Part shown: piece after piece, positions 25,716-34,903 of the stretch | How the letters are laid out: the number at the start of each line of letters is the position of its first letter | Position numbering within the stretch: position 1 is the stretch's first letter | NCBI GenBank assembly: GCA_001603025.1 | Contig: LVAP01000012.1 | Location: 26,948-90,947 of the forward strand | DNA: 64,000 nt | Direction: 5' to 3' | Origin: Clostridiales bacterium Firm_10 | GTDB taxonomy: Bacteria; Bacillota; Clostridia; Christensenellales; Aristaeellaceae | Translations under genes and position numbers: made by a program | Notes under the pieces: generated by a model | The model's database searches: none | The model's input: only the letters and a program-made list of their open reading frames with translations | What the model was told of the DNA's origin: nothing

Positions 25716-28046
25716 TTGGATAAATCAGAGCAAAAGAACGTAACACTGCCCCTGCTGCCCCTGCGCGGGCTGACTGCCTTTCCCAACACGACGATCTACA
25801 TCGACGTGGGCAGGGAGCGCTCGCTGGCCGCGCTGGAGAGCGCCATGGACGGCGACAGGCGCCTTCTGCTGGTGGCCCAGCGCAACATCAACTGTGATCA
25901 GCCGGAACAGGCTGATCTCTACACGGTTGGCACAGTGGCGCGTGTGCGCCACGTGATGCCGGTCAGCGAGGAAGTCGTGCGGCTGGTGTGCGAGGGCGAA
26001 TCCCGCGCGCTGCTGTTGGCACTGGAAGAAAAAGCGCATCACGCCGAGGCCGCCTACATTGCGATGACAAGCGACCTGATGGGTGATCCCATCGAAACAA
26101 CGGGTTATGCCGAAAGAGCCAAGACGCTGTTCGGCGCGCTTTCCCGTGAGCGTGGGCGCGTGCCGGGTGAGCTCGTGCAGATCGTCGAGAGCGAGACCAG
26201 CGCGGACGTATTGGCCGATCTCATTGCCGCGAACGCGCTGCGCAAGGTAGAGGATAAGCAGAAGCTGCTTGAATGCCGAAATGTGCTCATGCGGCTGCAG
26301 TTGCTGTGCGGCATGCTGCGTGAAGAAATCGAGCTTTCGCGCATTGAGCACGAGATTGAAGAGAAGGTCAAGGAGCGCATCGAAGAGCATCAGCGCGATT
26401 ATTACCTGCATGAACAGCTCAAGGTCGTTCAGGAGGAACTCGGGGATGACGAAGAGCAGGAAATCGTGAAGATGCGCGAAAAACTCGACGCTTCCAAGAT
26501 GAACGACGAAGCGCGCGAGAAGGTGAAGCGCGAAATCGATCGGCTTGACGGAATGGCCCGGGGCACGCCCGAAGCCACCGTTTGCGAGAACTACATAGAC
26601 TGGATGCTGAACATGCCCTGGGGCATTGAAACCGGCGCGAAGATCGACATGGTTCGTGCCCGCAAAGTGCTCGAGGCTGATCACTATGGACTGGAGAAAG
26701 TCAAGGAACGTATCCTGGAATATCTCGCGGTCTGCAGCGTGCGGGGCGATATGAAGAGTCCTATCCTGTGCCTGATCGGCCCGCCGGGTGTGGGCAAAAC
26801 CTCCATCGCTTCTTCTGTGGCGCGCGCGCTTAAGCGAAAATTCGTGCGCGTGTCGCTGGGCGGCCTGCATGATGAGGCGGAGATCCGCGGCCATCGGCGC
26901 ACTTACATCGGTTCGCAGCCGGGCCGTATCGTGGCCAATCTGCGCCATTGCGGCGTGATGGATCCGGTATTCCTGTTTGATGAAATCGACAAGATGGCCA
27001 GTGATTTCCGGGGGGATCCTGCATCGGCCATGCTTGAAGCGCTCGATCCCGCGCAGAATGCAACCTTTACGGATCATTATCTTGACGCGCCCTTCGATCT
27101 GTCCCGCGTGCTGTTCATCACGACGGCCAACAGCGCGGAAGATATCCCTGAGCCCCTGCTGGACCGCATGGAGCTTATTGAAGTGCCCAGCTACACGCTG
27201 GAGGAAAAGGTACAGATAGCCAAGCGTCACCTGCTTCCGAGGCAGCTCAAGGAGCATGGCCTCACCAGAACGCAGATCAGGATCACTGACAAGGCGCTGA
27301 CCGAGCTGATTTCCGGATACACGCGCGAGGCAGGCGTCCGGACGCTGGAACGTGAGATCGGTCATGTGTGCCGCAAGGCCGTCCTTGAAATGATCGACGC
27401 GGGCCAGACCAAGGAGGACTTCAAGGTGTCCATCCATCCGGACATGCTGGAGCGTTATCTGGGCATTCGCCGCTTCCTGCCGGACGAAGTAGGTAAAAAG
27501 CCTGAAACCGGCGTTGTCAACGGCCTGGCATGGACGCAGGTGGGCGGCACCACTATGCCCATCGAAGTGGCCGTAATGCCCGGCCAGGGCGTCATCGAGA
27601 TGACGGGCCGGCTGGGCGATGTCATGAAAGAATCCGCGCGCACGGCGTTGAGTTACATCCGCTCACGGTCGCATGAACTGGGCCTGGATGATGAATTCCA
27701 CAAAAAGAACGACATTCACATCCATGTACCGGAAGGCGCGGTGCCCAAGGATGGCCCTTCCGCCGGCGTGGCGCTGACCTGCGCCATGGTGTCAGCACTG
27801 ACCGGTATCCCGGCCCGGCAGGATGCCGCGATGACAGGTGAAATCACACTGCGCGGCCATGTGCTGCCCATCGGCGGCGTGAAGGAAAAGCTGCTCGCGG
27901 CTTATCGGCTGGGCATCACGACGCTGCTGCTGCCCAGTGGCAATGAAAAGGACCTGACAGAGATTCCGAAGGATGTGCGGGAGCATCTCGATATCCACCT
28001 GCTCAAGCAGGTGGACGAGGCTTTGAACCTGCTGCTGATCCGATAG
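25716..28046 (+). CDS. lon: ATP-dependent protease Lon (LonA)
   Basis: A 776-residue AAA+ serine protease that degrades misfolded and regulatory proteins in the cytosol. The TTG at 25716 is chosen because GGGAGG stands nine bases upstream; an in-frame ATG at 25692 has no ribosome site. Domains: N-terminal substrate domain (1-200), coiled coil (200-270), AAA+ module with Walker A GPPGVGKT near residue 355 and Walker [12 protein letters not shown], and the C-terminal protease domain with the Ser-Lys dyad in [10 protein letters not shown] (about residue 682) and [12 protein letters not shown] (about 724). All catalytic parts are intact. engB follows 79 bases downstream, the arrangement known from Bacillus. 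Confidence 0.97.
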   Translation: MDKSEQKNVTLPLLPLRGLTAFPNTTIYIDVGRERSLAALESAMDGDRRLLLVAQRNINCDQPEQADLYTVGTVARVRHVMPVSEEVVRLVCEGESRALLLALEEKAHHAEAAYIAMTSDLMGDPIETTGYAERAKTLFGALSRERGRVPGELVQIVESETSADVLADLIAANALRKVEDKQKLLECRNVLMRLQLLCGMLREEIELSRIEHEIEEKVKERIEEHQRDYYLHEQLKVVQEELGDDEEQEIVKMREKLDASKMNDEAREKVKREIDRLDGMARGTPEATVCENYIDWMLNMPWGIETGAKIDMVRARKVLEADHYGLEKVKERILEYLAVCSVRGDMKSPILCLIGPPGVGKTSIASSVARALKRKFVRVSLGGLHDEAEIRGHRRTYIGSQPGRIVANLRHCGVMDPVFLFDEIDKMASDFRGDPASAMLEALDPAQNATFTDHYLDAPFDLSRVLFITTANSAEDIPEPLLDRMELIEVPSYTLEEKVQIAKRHLLPRQLKEHGLTRTQIRITDKALTELISGYTREAGVRTLEREIGHVCRKAVLEMIDAGQTKEDFKVSIHPDMLERYLGIRRFLPDEVGKKPETGVVNGLAWTQVGGTTMPIEVAVMPGQGVIEMTGRLGDVMKESARTALSYIRSRSHELGLDDEFHKKNDIHIHVPEGAVPKDGPSAGVALTCAMVSALTGIPARQDAAMTGEITLRGHVLPIGGVKEKLLAAYRLGITTLLLPSGNEKDLTEIPKDVREHLDIHLLKQVDEALNLLLIR

Positions 28047-28124
28047 AACGACACGGCCGGACCCACCCGGATGAAGCAAAAACCGAGCGGCCGGCCTGCA
28101 TATTTTATTGCCTTGGAGGACGAT

Positions 28125-28736
28125 ATGATCATCAGACGAGCGCAGTTCATCACCTCGCTGGACGCCCTTGGAAACTATCCGGGGCGCGGTTTGCCCGAGG
28201 TCGCTATGGTAGGCAAGAGCAATGTGGGCAAATCTTCGATGATCAATAAGCTCACGAACAGCGGAAAGCTGGCCAGGACCTCATCAGAACCCGGGAAGAC
28301 GAGGCTCATCAATCTGTTCGATCTGAATGGAGAGATCATCCTGGTCGACCTGCCGGGCTATGGTTTCGCAAAGGTGTCCCGTGAAGAAAGGCGGCGCTGG
28401 GCCGGCATGATCGAGGGGTATCTGTCCCGCAGTGAAACGCTCAGGCTCGTGCTCATGTTGGTTGACATGCGCCACAAACCCACCGAAGACGATGTGACGA
28501 TGGTGGAGTACCTGCGCCATTATGGTATTCCCTTCCATGTGATCGCCACCAAGGCAGATAAGCTTTCCCGCGCAGAGGGGAGCCGCAGCATTCCGGTCAT
28601 CTGCCGCACGCTGGGTGTCCAGCCCTGGCAGATCATTCCCTTTTCCTCGCAGGATGGCCGCGGGCGAGACCGCGTTCTGGAGCTTTTTGACGAGCTCCTG
28701 CCGCCGCCGGAGATTGTGGAAGGCGAGAATGGCTAA
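28125..28736 (+). CDS. engB: Ribosome biogenesis GTPase EngB (YsxC/YihA)
   Basis: A 203-residue GTPase needed for assembly of the 50S ribosomal subunit. The ATG at 28125 follows TTGGAGGA. G1 is GKSNVGKSS, G3 is DLPGYGFAKV, G4 is TKAD and G5 is PFSS; TSSEPGKTRLINLF carries the G2 threonine. The length is typical. It follows lon closely and precedes the DprA-like gene, and all three probably form one transcript. Confidence 0.96.
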   Translation: MIIRRAQFITSLDALGNYPGRGLPEVAMVGKSNVGKSSMINKLTNSGKLARTSSEPGKTRLINLFDLNGEIILVDLPGYGFAKVSREERRRWAGMIEGYLSRSETLRLVLMLVDMRHKPTEDDVTMVEYLRHYGIPFHVIATKADKLSRAEGSRSIPVICRTLGVQPWQIIPFSSQDGRGRDRVLELFDELLPPPEIVEGENG

Positions 28737-28784
28737 AGGGCGCCGTAAACCCAATGGACATTTCACTGCAGAGGATGATGAGTT

Positions 28785-29750
28785 TTGCAGCATAGCGACA
28801 ATGCCTTCGCCACGATGCTCCTGATGAGCCAGCTGTCCGCAGACAGGGAGGAAATCGTCAGGCCGCTCAGCGCGGCAGAGTTTTACGCCCTGCGCGAACG
28901 CGCCGCGGAATGCGGCATGAAGAACCTGGGCGAGCTGATCGACATGGACCTGAGCGCTGTGCGCATGGCGCTGAAGCTGGAAGAGAACGAAGCGTATCGG
29001 GTGTGCGTGCTGATGAACCGCGTAATGCCGCTTTCCTATGCGCTGGAGCGCTTTGCAGAAGCCGGCATAGACTTCGTGACGCTGGAGGAGGAAAACTATC
29101 CGGCGCGTTTGTCCGAGCGTCTGGGCAGGAAAGCGCCGCCCATGGTTTATGCATGCGGTGATCTCTCTTTGGCAGCTGAAACTTCCATTACTTTGGCGGC
29201 GAGTTCTTGCTCCCGGCCGGATACGATCGGCTGTGCTCGCGAATTGGCAGCCATGGCCTGCGAAGCCGGCGTCACCATGATTACGGGAGGCGAGAGTGGC
29301 TTTGGACGGCTGATCGAGCGTGAAGCGCTGCAGGGTAATGGCCGTATGGTCACGTTCCTCGCGGAATCGCTGTGCGAACGGATCTGTCAGAGTGGACTGA
29401 GCGAAATGATCGCCACTGGCAGGGCGGTGGCAATGTCCATTATTCATCCGGAAGCGAAATACACCGTTTCGCATGCGCTGGACCGCAACAAATGCCTCTA
29501 TGCGTTGGGTAACGCTGCGTTTGTAATCACCTGCGAGAAGGGCAGGGGAACGACGTGGGAGGGGGCCAGCTCCGCGCTCCGCAACGGCTATACAGACCGG
29601 ATCTACGTGTGGGAGAATGAGGACATACCCGGAAACATGGAATTGATCGCGCGAGGCGCCACGCCGTTTCGCAGCCCCCAGGACATTCGATTCCGCGAAT
29701 TGAAGGCGGCCTGGGAAAAACCGGCCTATGAGCAGCTGAGCCTGTTCTGA
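28785..29750 (+). CDS. DprA/Smf-like protein (divergent)
   Basis: A 321-residue protein; the TTG at 28785 has GAGG ten bases upstream and an in-frame TGA stands at 28779, so no earlier start in this frame is possible. Residues 1-85 are helical. Residues 90-130 (YPARLSERLGRKAPPMVYACGD) match the strand and loop before the Rossmann fold of DprA, and CARELAAMACEAGVTMITGG fits its GxxVVSGGA-type segment. The usual VGSRxxS motif is replaced by AASSCSRPD, and the C-terminal winged helix of DprA is not apparent. DprA loads RecA on single-stranded DNA in transformation. Whether this divergent version does so is uncertain. It is cotranscribed with engB. Confidence 0.65.
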   Translation: MQHSDNAFATMLLMSQLSADREEIVRPLSAAEFYALRERAAECGMKNLGELIDMDLSAVRMALKLEENEAYRVCVLMNRVMPLSYALERFAEAGIDFVTLEEENYPARLSERLGRKAPPMVYACGDLSLAAETSITLAASSCSRPDTIGCARELAAMACEAGVTMITGGESGFGRLIEREALQGNGRMVTFLAESLCERICQSGLSEMIATGRAVAMSIIHPEAKYTVSHALDRNKCLYALGNAAFVITCEKGRGTTWEGASSALRNGYTDRIYVWENEDIPGNMELIARGATPFRSPQDIRFRELKAAWEKPAYEQLSLF

Positions 29751-29938
29751 CGGGATGGCGCGTTTTATGCCTGGGCTGGACGGCACCGTTTCACCATGAG
29801 CCGCGCCGCCAAAGAGAAATCGGCAGGATATATGAATTCACTGCCGCAGCCATAACCGACAGAGTCGTAAACCGACCGGATTCCCGAACGCTTTTCGGCA
29901 TGTGGGGAGACCTGGCAAAGAATGCCGATACAGGTCTA

Positions 29939-29967
29939 TTGTGTTTTGATTTGGAATATGATATAAT
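29939..29967 (+). promoter_or_regulatory. Promoter of the membrane coiled-coil gene
   Basis: TTGTGT (29939-29944), 17-base spacer, TATAAT (29962-29967), 40 bases before the start at 30007. Confidence 0.7.
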
Positions 29968-30006
29968 AAATACAGATGGTGATGCAATTGAACGGAGGTG
30001 CTTGTT

Positions 30007-30654
30007 TTGCTTGACTTTATAACTGATAATGCTCTTGTGCTGGTGCTTTCGCTTGCCGTACTGGTTATCCTTCTGATCGTGATCATGATAGCCATTAACG
30101 TAAAGCGCAGCAACAAATGGCGCGAAAAGGAATTTGAGAACAACAGGGATACGGAAATGCTCAAGGTGCGCATCGGCGAATTGGAAAAGGAAGCGGCCGA
30201 GCTGCACGAACATGAGACTCAGCTGCTGGCGGAGAGGGATAATATCCTCATGGCGGCGCATGAGAAAGCAGACGACATTCTTGAGCAGACGATGGAACGC
30301 GTGCAGAAATCCGAGGCGCAGATTCGCCAGAATCGCATCATTGCATCATGTACCATCACAGACGCGCGCCGCAGGATTTCAGACCTGATGATAGAAGTTT
30401 CAAAGCGACTTGTTATCGAAGATGGCGCCGTGCTGGATGCCGAGGAAATCACGCCCGAGGCTGTTCAGGCAGCAGAGGCTGAGGAAAAAATCGCCGCGAA
30501 CAGCTTTGAACGCATTCTCGAAACTGGTGAGAATGCCGGCGCTGAAGAATCTGAGCAGGAAGAAGCGGATTCCGAACAGGCTGCCGAGGAAGAAACTGTC
30601 GTCGTTTCGGAGGATGAAGAGGATGATTCCGAGACCGAGCGGGAAGATGTGTAG
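30007..30654 (+). CDS. Single-pass membrane protein with coiled coil and acidic tail, unknown function
   Basis: A 215-residue protein that I do not recognise. The TTG at 30007 is preferred because GGAGGTG ends seven bases upstream; a GTG at 29998 overlaps that site. Residues 5-35 form one hydrophobic helix (LVLVLSLAVLVILLIVIMIA), followed by a Lys/Arg-rich junction that predicts an N-out, C-in topology. Residues 40-130 are a long coiled coil (LKVRIGELEKEAAELHEHET, QTMERVQKSEAQIRQN) resembling DivIVA- or EzrA-like cytosolic helices. The last 70 residues are extremely rich in Glu and Asp. It is monocistronic, between the lon cluster and tRNA-Ser. Confidence 0.75.
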   Translation: MLDFITDNALVLVLSLAVLVILLIVIMIAINVKRSNKWREKEFENNRDTEMLKVRIGELEKEAAELHEHETQLLAERDNILMAAHEKADDILEQTMERVQKSEAQIRQNRIIASCTITDARRRISDLMIEVSKRLVIEDGAVLDAEEITPEAVQAAEAEEKIAANSFERILETGENAGAEESEQEEADSEQAAEEETVVVSEDEEDDSETEREDV

Positions 30655-30677
30655 AGTGTAAAATTGGTCTGGCTATA

Positions 30678-30706
30678 TTGACAAAAAACTGACAATGCTG
30701 TAAGAT
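30678..30706 (+). promoter_or_regulatory. tRNA-Ser promoter
   Basis: TTGACA (30678-30683), 17-base spacer, TAAGAT (30701-30706), 20 bases before the mature 5' end. Confidence 0.7.
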
Positions 30707-30725
30707 ATACAGCGTTGTCGGTTGT

Positions 30726-30811
30726 GGAGCGGTATCGAAGCGGTCATAACGGCCCTGACTCGAAATCAGGTGAGGTGAAAGCCTCCGTGGGTTCGAATCC
30801 CACCCGCTCCG
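30726..30811 (+). tRNA. tRNA-Ser (anticodon CGA)
   Basis: A class II tRNA with acceptor GGAGCGG/CCGCTCC, anticodon loop CTCGAAA within CTGA/TCAG, a long variable arm and T-loop TTCGAAT, discriminator G. CCA is not encoded. Confidence 0.96.
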
Positions 30812-30820
30812 CTCGATTGA

Positions 30821-30848
30821 AAAGCCGCGTTTCGCGGCTTTTTCTTTT
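30821..30848 (+). terminator. tRNA-Ser terminator
   Basis: AAAGCCGCG (30821-30829), loop TTT, CGCGGCTTT (30833-30841), then TTCTTTT. Confidence 0.88.
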
Positions 30849-30896
30849 GTTGCAAATCAGGCGGCGTATCGCGCCCGATGAATGGAGGGATTTGTC

Positions 30897-31883
30897 ATGA
30901 GAGAATCGCTGAAAGCGCTCTGTGACAGCTTTATTGCCAACCGCGACGTCGTAAAGGAAGCTTTCAGGATGGAAAGCAGCCATATTTACGCCGTATGCGC
31001 CAACATTTTCTGCGCGCGCGGCATTCCGGCGGATGCGGCAAAGCTGACAGAAAGCAAGGCACTCATCAGGCAGAAGACGGGCATTTTCTCTTCGTTCCGT
31101 GGCATCGTGCGCCCGCCCATCGCGTGCCTGCTCGCGGTGCAGGATCATCCATCTTCTGTTCTGGAACAGACTCTGAATTGCTACGATCTTCTCAAGAAGC
31201 GCTTCTGGGGGTCGGAATACCTGGCGCTGCTCGCTTTCCTGTTGGCGGATATGACGAAGCCGGGGAAGGAAGCCGAAATAATCGCTCGCGGTCGTATCAT
31301 TTACGAGCGCATGAAAGCTGAGCATCCGTTCCTGACCTCGACAGAGGACAGCATTTTTGCCGTTCTGATGGCTTTTTCACCGCATTCTGATGATGAATTG
31401 ATTGCGGATATGGAGACCTGCTACCAGCTGCTCAGGCAAAGGTTTCCAAGCGGCAATGCCCTGCAGGCTGTGTCGCATGTGCTGGCTCTTTCGGAAGGCA
31501 TGCCGGAAGAAAAAACGCGTCGCCTTGTCGACCTGTACGACGCCATTTTGGCGGCAGGCGGCAAATATGGCAAGCGCAACGAGCTGGCCACGCTTGCCGC
31601 CGTGTCCATCCTGAGAACGGATGTATCATTGCTCGCGGCCGATATGATGGAAGTTGACGCCTTCCTGTCGTCCCAGAAAGGCTATGGAATTCTCGGCATG
31701 GATAAGCGTTCTCGCATGATGCATGCGGCGATGATCGTGTCGGATGAATACATGCCGCACACCACAGTGGAAACCGCGGCGATTGCAAGCACCATTTCTA
31801 TTATTGCAGCCCAGCAGGCTGCCATGTGCGCTGCCATCGCGGCAAGCGCTGCCGCCTCTACTGCTGCAAACGCATCGAATTGA
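30897..31883 (+). CDS. DUF4003-family protein
   Basis: A 328-residue cytosolic all-helical protein. The start at 30897 follows TGGAGGG; an in-frame ATG at 30882 precedes that site. The N-terminal half (LCDSFIANRDVVKEAF, AVCANIFCARG) and the repeated helical arrangement through GSEYLALLAFLLADM and TSTEDSIFAVLMAFS match the DUF4003 family, whose function is not known. The C-terminal 35 residues are almost entirely Ala, Ile, Ser and Met (AAQQAAMCAAIAASAAAS), a low-complexity hydrophobic tail that might associate with membrane. No promoter was recognised in the short gap after the tRNA-Ser terminator. Confidence 0.78.
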   Translation: MRESLKALCDSFIANRDVVKEAFRMESSHIYAVCANIFCARGIPADAAKLTESKALIRQKTGIFSSFRGIVRPPIACLLAVQDHPSSVLEQTLNCYDLLKKRFWGSEYLALLAFLLADMTKPGKEAEIIARGRIIYERMKAEHPFLTSTEDSIFAVLMAFSPHSDDELIADMETCYQLLRQRFPSGNALQAVSHVLALSEGMPEEKTRRLVDLYDAILAAGGKYGKRNELATLAAVSILRTDVSLLAADMMEVDAFLSSQKGYGILGMDKRSRMMHAAMIVSDEYMPHTTVETAAIASTISIIAAQQAAMCAAIAASAAASTAANASN

Positions 31884-31913
31884 AATGGCGGAGAAAAAAC
31901 GTCTTGCCGGATA

Positions 31914-31942
31914 TTGACGAGGCAGGGGAAATATGCTAATAT
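31914..31942 (+). promoter_or_regulatory. tRNA-Leu promoter
   Basis: TTGACG (31914-31919), 17-base spacer ending in TGC, TAATAT (31937-31942). Confidence 0.7.
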
Positions 31943-31981
31943 AGTTTTGTTATCGCAAAGCACGGGAGCGCCTTGCCGCAT

Positions 31982-32064
31982 GCCGGTGTGTCGGAATGGC
32001 AGACGATGCAGACTCAAAATCTGTTGCTCGAGAGGGCGTGTGGGTTCGAGTCCCACCACCGGCA
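31982..32064 (+). tRNA. tRNA-Leu (anticodon CAA)
   Basis: A class II tRNA with acceptor GCCGGTG/CACCGGC, anticodon loop CTCAAAA within CAGA/TCTG, variable arm TTGCTCGAGAGGGCGT, T-loop TTCGAGT and discriminator A. CCA is not encoded. Confidence 0.96.
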
Positions 32065-32073
32065 CTATCCCTT

Positions 32074-32110
32074 GGACGATAGCCGCAACCGACGGTGTCG
32101 TCCTTTTTTT
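32074..32110 (+). terminator. tRNA-Leu terminator
   Basis: GGACGA (32074-32079) pairs with TCGTCC (32098-32103) with further inner pairing (GCCG/CGGT), followed by seven T residues. Confidence 0.78.
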
Positions 32111-32139
32111 AAACTGAGAATAATAAGGGGGTATTTGGG

Positions 32140-32598
32140 ATGCTCGAAATCGGCACGAAGGCTCCTTCGTTCAGCCTGGCTGACCAAAACGGCGTGCTCC
32201 ATTCTCTGGAGGAATACGCGGGGAAAAAGGTCGTTCTCTATTTCTATCCCAAGGACAACACGGCCGGTTGCACGGCGCAGGCCTGCGGTTTTGCGCAGCT
32301 TTATCCACAGTTTATGGAAAAGGGGGCCGTTGTGCTCGGCGTGAGCAAGGACAGTGTTTCCTCGCATAAGAAATTTGAAGAAAAGTATGGCCTGCCGTTC
32401 ACGCTGCTTTCGGATCCGGAGCTGGAGACGATCAAGGCCTACGGCGTATGGCAGGAAAAGAAGCTGTACGGCAAGGTTTCCATGGGCGTGGTGCGCACGA
32501 CCTACCTCATCGACGAAAACGGGATCATTACGCGTGCATATGGCAAGGTAAAGGCTTCGGATAATCCCGGAGATATGCTCAGGGAGCTGGAAGGCTGA
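32140..32598 (+). CDS. bcp: Thiol peroxidase of the BCP/PrxQ family (peroxiredoxin)
   Basis: A 152-residue cytosolic peroxiredoxin reducing hydrogen peroxide and alkyl hydroperoxides with thioredoxin. The peroxidatic Cys is C44 in YPKDNTAGCTAQACGF and the resolving Cys is C49, the five-residue spacing of the BCP alpha type. The start at 32140 has AAGGGGG upstream. It follows the tRNA-Leu terminator by 30 bases, and no separate promoter was recognised, so some read-through may drive it. A bidirectional terminator follows. Confidence 0.95.
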   Translation: MLEIGTKAPSFSLADQNGVLHSLEEYAGKKVVLYFYPKDNTAGCTAQACGFAQLYPQFMEKGAVVLGVSKDSVSSHKKFEEKYGLPFTLLSDPELETIKAYGVWQEKKLYGKVSMGVVRTTYLIDENGIITRAYGKVKASDNPGDMLRELEG

Positions 32599-32633
32599 CA
32601 AGGATCGCTGCCATGTTCAGACTGCCAGGACAT

Positions 32634-32681
32634 AAAACGGCTCCGTGAAACTCATTCGAGGTTTCACAGAGCCGTTTTTTT
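32634..32681. terminator. Bidirectional terminator between the peroxiredoxin gene and the antiporter operon
   Basis: AAAACGGCTC-c-GTGAAAC (from 32634), loop, GTTTCAC-a-GAGCCGTTTT, then a T run on the plus strand; the minus strand gives the same stem followed by TTTT. It closes both convergent transcripts. Confidence 0.85.
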
Positions 32682-32682
32682 A

Positions 32683-34890
32683 TCACCTGAGCAGATAGGC
32701 GAGGGCGGCGTACAATCCAATAGACAACAGCAGCAGACCAAACGATACGCTCAGCGTGATGCGCCGCATGCTCATGCTCATTTCGTCCCAGCCGGCAGCA
32801 AACACGTAAACGAAGCTGGTCTTGATCGGATGCCTGCGCCGCACTGTTCTGTTCAGGATGGCCGCGATGCCGTCGAACAGCCGGCCCATGGCATAAGTGA
32901 AACGATTGCCGACCGGCACGGGAGCACGGCTCCGCTTCCGACGGAAGACTGTGCGCCACAGGCCCAGGACGATGGTATCCGCGCCGTCGTCAGCCAGGCG
33001 CGCCGCAAAGGTCGAAAAACCGCAGAAGGCTGCGCGCACAACGTCTGCCGCCCTGTCGAGCGTTGTGCATGCGCCGGCTGCGAGGCGGAAGGCTGCGGCA
33101 GCCAATCCATTCAGCGCATTTGCGGCCATGGAGATGCCGTCGAAGAGAAAGGGCAGCACCCTTGTGAGCAGGGGCCGATAGAAGAGTTCTTCCAAATCGA
33201 GCCATTCCGGCCAACAGTTGACATAAATCCTGCTGCCGTCAGGCTGTCGCTTCATCAGCAGCAGACGAACAACAAACGCATAAAGCAGTGCGCCGATCAA
33301 CAGTGATTCCGCCGCGCCTGTGATATTGGCTGAGGAAAAATAGTTGAGCGTCTCGTTAGGGCCTTCACTGCGCATGAAGCCTTGCATGAGACGGGCTGTG
33401 CTCTGCAGAAGCCGGTTGGAGAAGATGCCCAGCACGGGCAGCAGGGCGGCGCTGAGGCCAAGGGCGAGCCCGGCAGGCAGCGGCAGGGGGGCTGCGGCGT
33501 CGAAACGCTTCTGCGTTTCGGCGTCGCTTTTCTCCCAGAAGATGGCCACATACAATTTGGTCATGTAGGCCGCCGTCATGCCGCCGGTGAACAGGAAGAG
33601 CATTTCCACGAGCTTATAGGGCAGCCACGAAGCGCCGCGTTCGCGGAGGATCTCCACATATTCGAGAATGGATTCGTGGATCAGCGATTTGCTCACAAAT
33701 CCATTCCACAGCGGCATGCCGATGATACCCAGGTAACCCATCAGGAAAGCGAAATGAAGCAGGGGCTTTCCGCGTCCAAAGCCGCGGATCTCGTTGAGAT
33801 TCAGCTTGTGCAGCCTCATGTAGACCGCGCCGGCTGCCATAAACAGCACCAGCTTGATGAGCGAATGATTGACCATGTGCAGCAGCGCGCCATGCGCGGC
33901 CAGGCCATCGTGATGCCCCAGCAAGGCGGCCATGCCGACGGCGAGCAGAATGAAGCCGACCTGTGACATGGAGGAGCAAGCCAGCGTGCGTTTGAGATCG
34001 ATGGAGAACAGGGCCAGCAGCGCGCCTATGAACATGGTTACAACGCCCAAAAGCGCCAGGGCGTTGCCGCAAGCCGCGTCGTGAGGGAGGATGTTGGCCG
34101 AGACGGCCAGCACGCCGAAGAGGCCGGTTTTTGTGAGGATACCGGAGAGCAGCGCGCTTGCCGGGGCAGGCGCCACAGGATGCGCTTTGGGCAGCCATAC
34201 ATGCAGCGGGAATGCGCCGGCCTTTGCCGCGAACCCTGTCATGATGAGCGCGGCAATGACGCGGAGCGGGCGCTTATCCTGCGCTCGTGCGCAGGCTGCG
34301 AAAACCTCATCAAGCTCCAGCGTACCAATGCGGCTGTAGAGCATGAAAAGGCCCATCAGCGTCACCATTCCGCCGATGATCGCCACGGCCAGGTATGTTT
34401 CGGCAGCGCGCATGGCGGCCTTCTTTTCGTCGTGTGCCACCCAGGCATAGCTGGTCAAAGACATGATTTCAAAGAATATGAACGCTGTATAGAGGCTCGC
34501 AGCCAGGAATACGCCGCATGTCGCGCCCAATGTGAACAGGGTGAACAGGTAATAGCGGTTCCGGTTGCGATAATGGGATTCAAAATACGCCGGCGCGAAA
34601 AGTCCGCTGGACATAAACCACATCAGCGCAGCGATAAGCGCGTAGACGGCACGGAAACCATCCAACGTGAAATGCAGCCCGAGGCCGCAGAATCCATCCC
34701 AGAAGAATGAGGCAGTCCGACCATTCAACACACCAGCGAACAATCCCGCCGCCATCGCCAGTTCCATGGCGCACACGGTGAATACAGTGAGGTCGCGCGC
34801 TTTTTTGCTGAATCGTCCGACCGTATAGCCGGTCAGCGCGCCAATCATCGGGAAAAAGACCATGAGAGGCAGTATTGCATTTCCTCGCAT
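32683..34890 (-). CDS. Antiporter-like proton-conducting subunit 4 (NuoL/MrpA-like) with C-terminal extension
   Basis: A 735-residue polytopic membrane protein, last gene of the Mrp-type operon. The start at 34890 places GGGAGG seven bases upstream. About 14 membrane helices form the conserved core: FIFFEIMSLTSYAW holds the essential TM5 Glu and FAAKAGAFPLHVWLPKAHPV the TM7 Lys of NuoL/M/N and MrpA/D proteins. After residue 490 about 240 extra residues follow, with an amphipathic, Ala- and Arg-rich stretch and a final membrane helix (SVSFGLLLLSIGLYAALAYL); this recalls the lateral helix of NuoL. The extension is specific to this subunit among the four. It overlaps the upstream region of the previous gene closely. 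Confidence 0.9.
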   Translation of the reverse strand: MRGNAILPLMVFFPMIGALTGYTVGRFSKKARDLTVFTVCAMELAMAAGLFAGVLNGRTASFFWDGFCGLGLHFTLDGFRAVYALIAALMWFMSSGLFAPAYFESHYRNRNRYYLFTLFTLGATCGVFLAASLYTAFIFFEIMSLTSYAWVAHDEKKAAMRAAETYLAVAIIGGMVTLMGLFMLYSRIGTLELDEVFAACARAQDKRPLRVIAALIMTGFAAKAGAFPLHVWLPKAHPVAPAPASALLSGILTKTGLFGVLAVSANILPHDAACGNALALLGVVTMFIGALLALFSIDLKRTLACSSMSQVGFILLAVGMAALLGHHDGLAAHGALLHMVNHSLIKLVLFMAAGAVYMRLHKLNLNEIRGFGRGKPLLHFAFLMGYLGIIGMPLWNGFVSKSLIHESILEYVEILRERGASWLPYKLVEMLFLFTGGMTAAYMTKLYVAIFWEKSDAETQKRFDAAAPLPLPAGLALGLSAALLPVLGIFSNRLLQSTARLMQGFMRSEGPNETLNYFSSANITGAAESLLIGALLYAFVVRLLLMKRQPDGSRIYVNCWPEWLDLEELFYRPLLTRVLPFLFDGISMAANALNGLAAAAFRLAAGACTTLDRAADVVRAAFCGFSTFAARLADDGADTIVLGLWRTVFRRKRSRAPVPVGNRFTYAMGRLFDGIAAILNRTVRRRHPIKTSFVYVFAAGWDEMSMSMRRITLSVSFGLLLLSIGLYAALAYLLR

Positions 34891-34903
34891 ATTCATTCCT
34901 CCC

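Noticed and set aside
25725..27437. 570-codon minus-strand open frame opposite lon
   Set aside because: Antisense shadow of lon; composition rich in His, Gln and Arg without motifs.
28284..29786. 500-codon minus-strand open frame opposite engB and the DprA-like gene
   Set aside because: Crosses two genes on the other strand that have clear motifs; no start signals.
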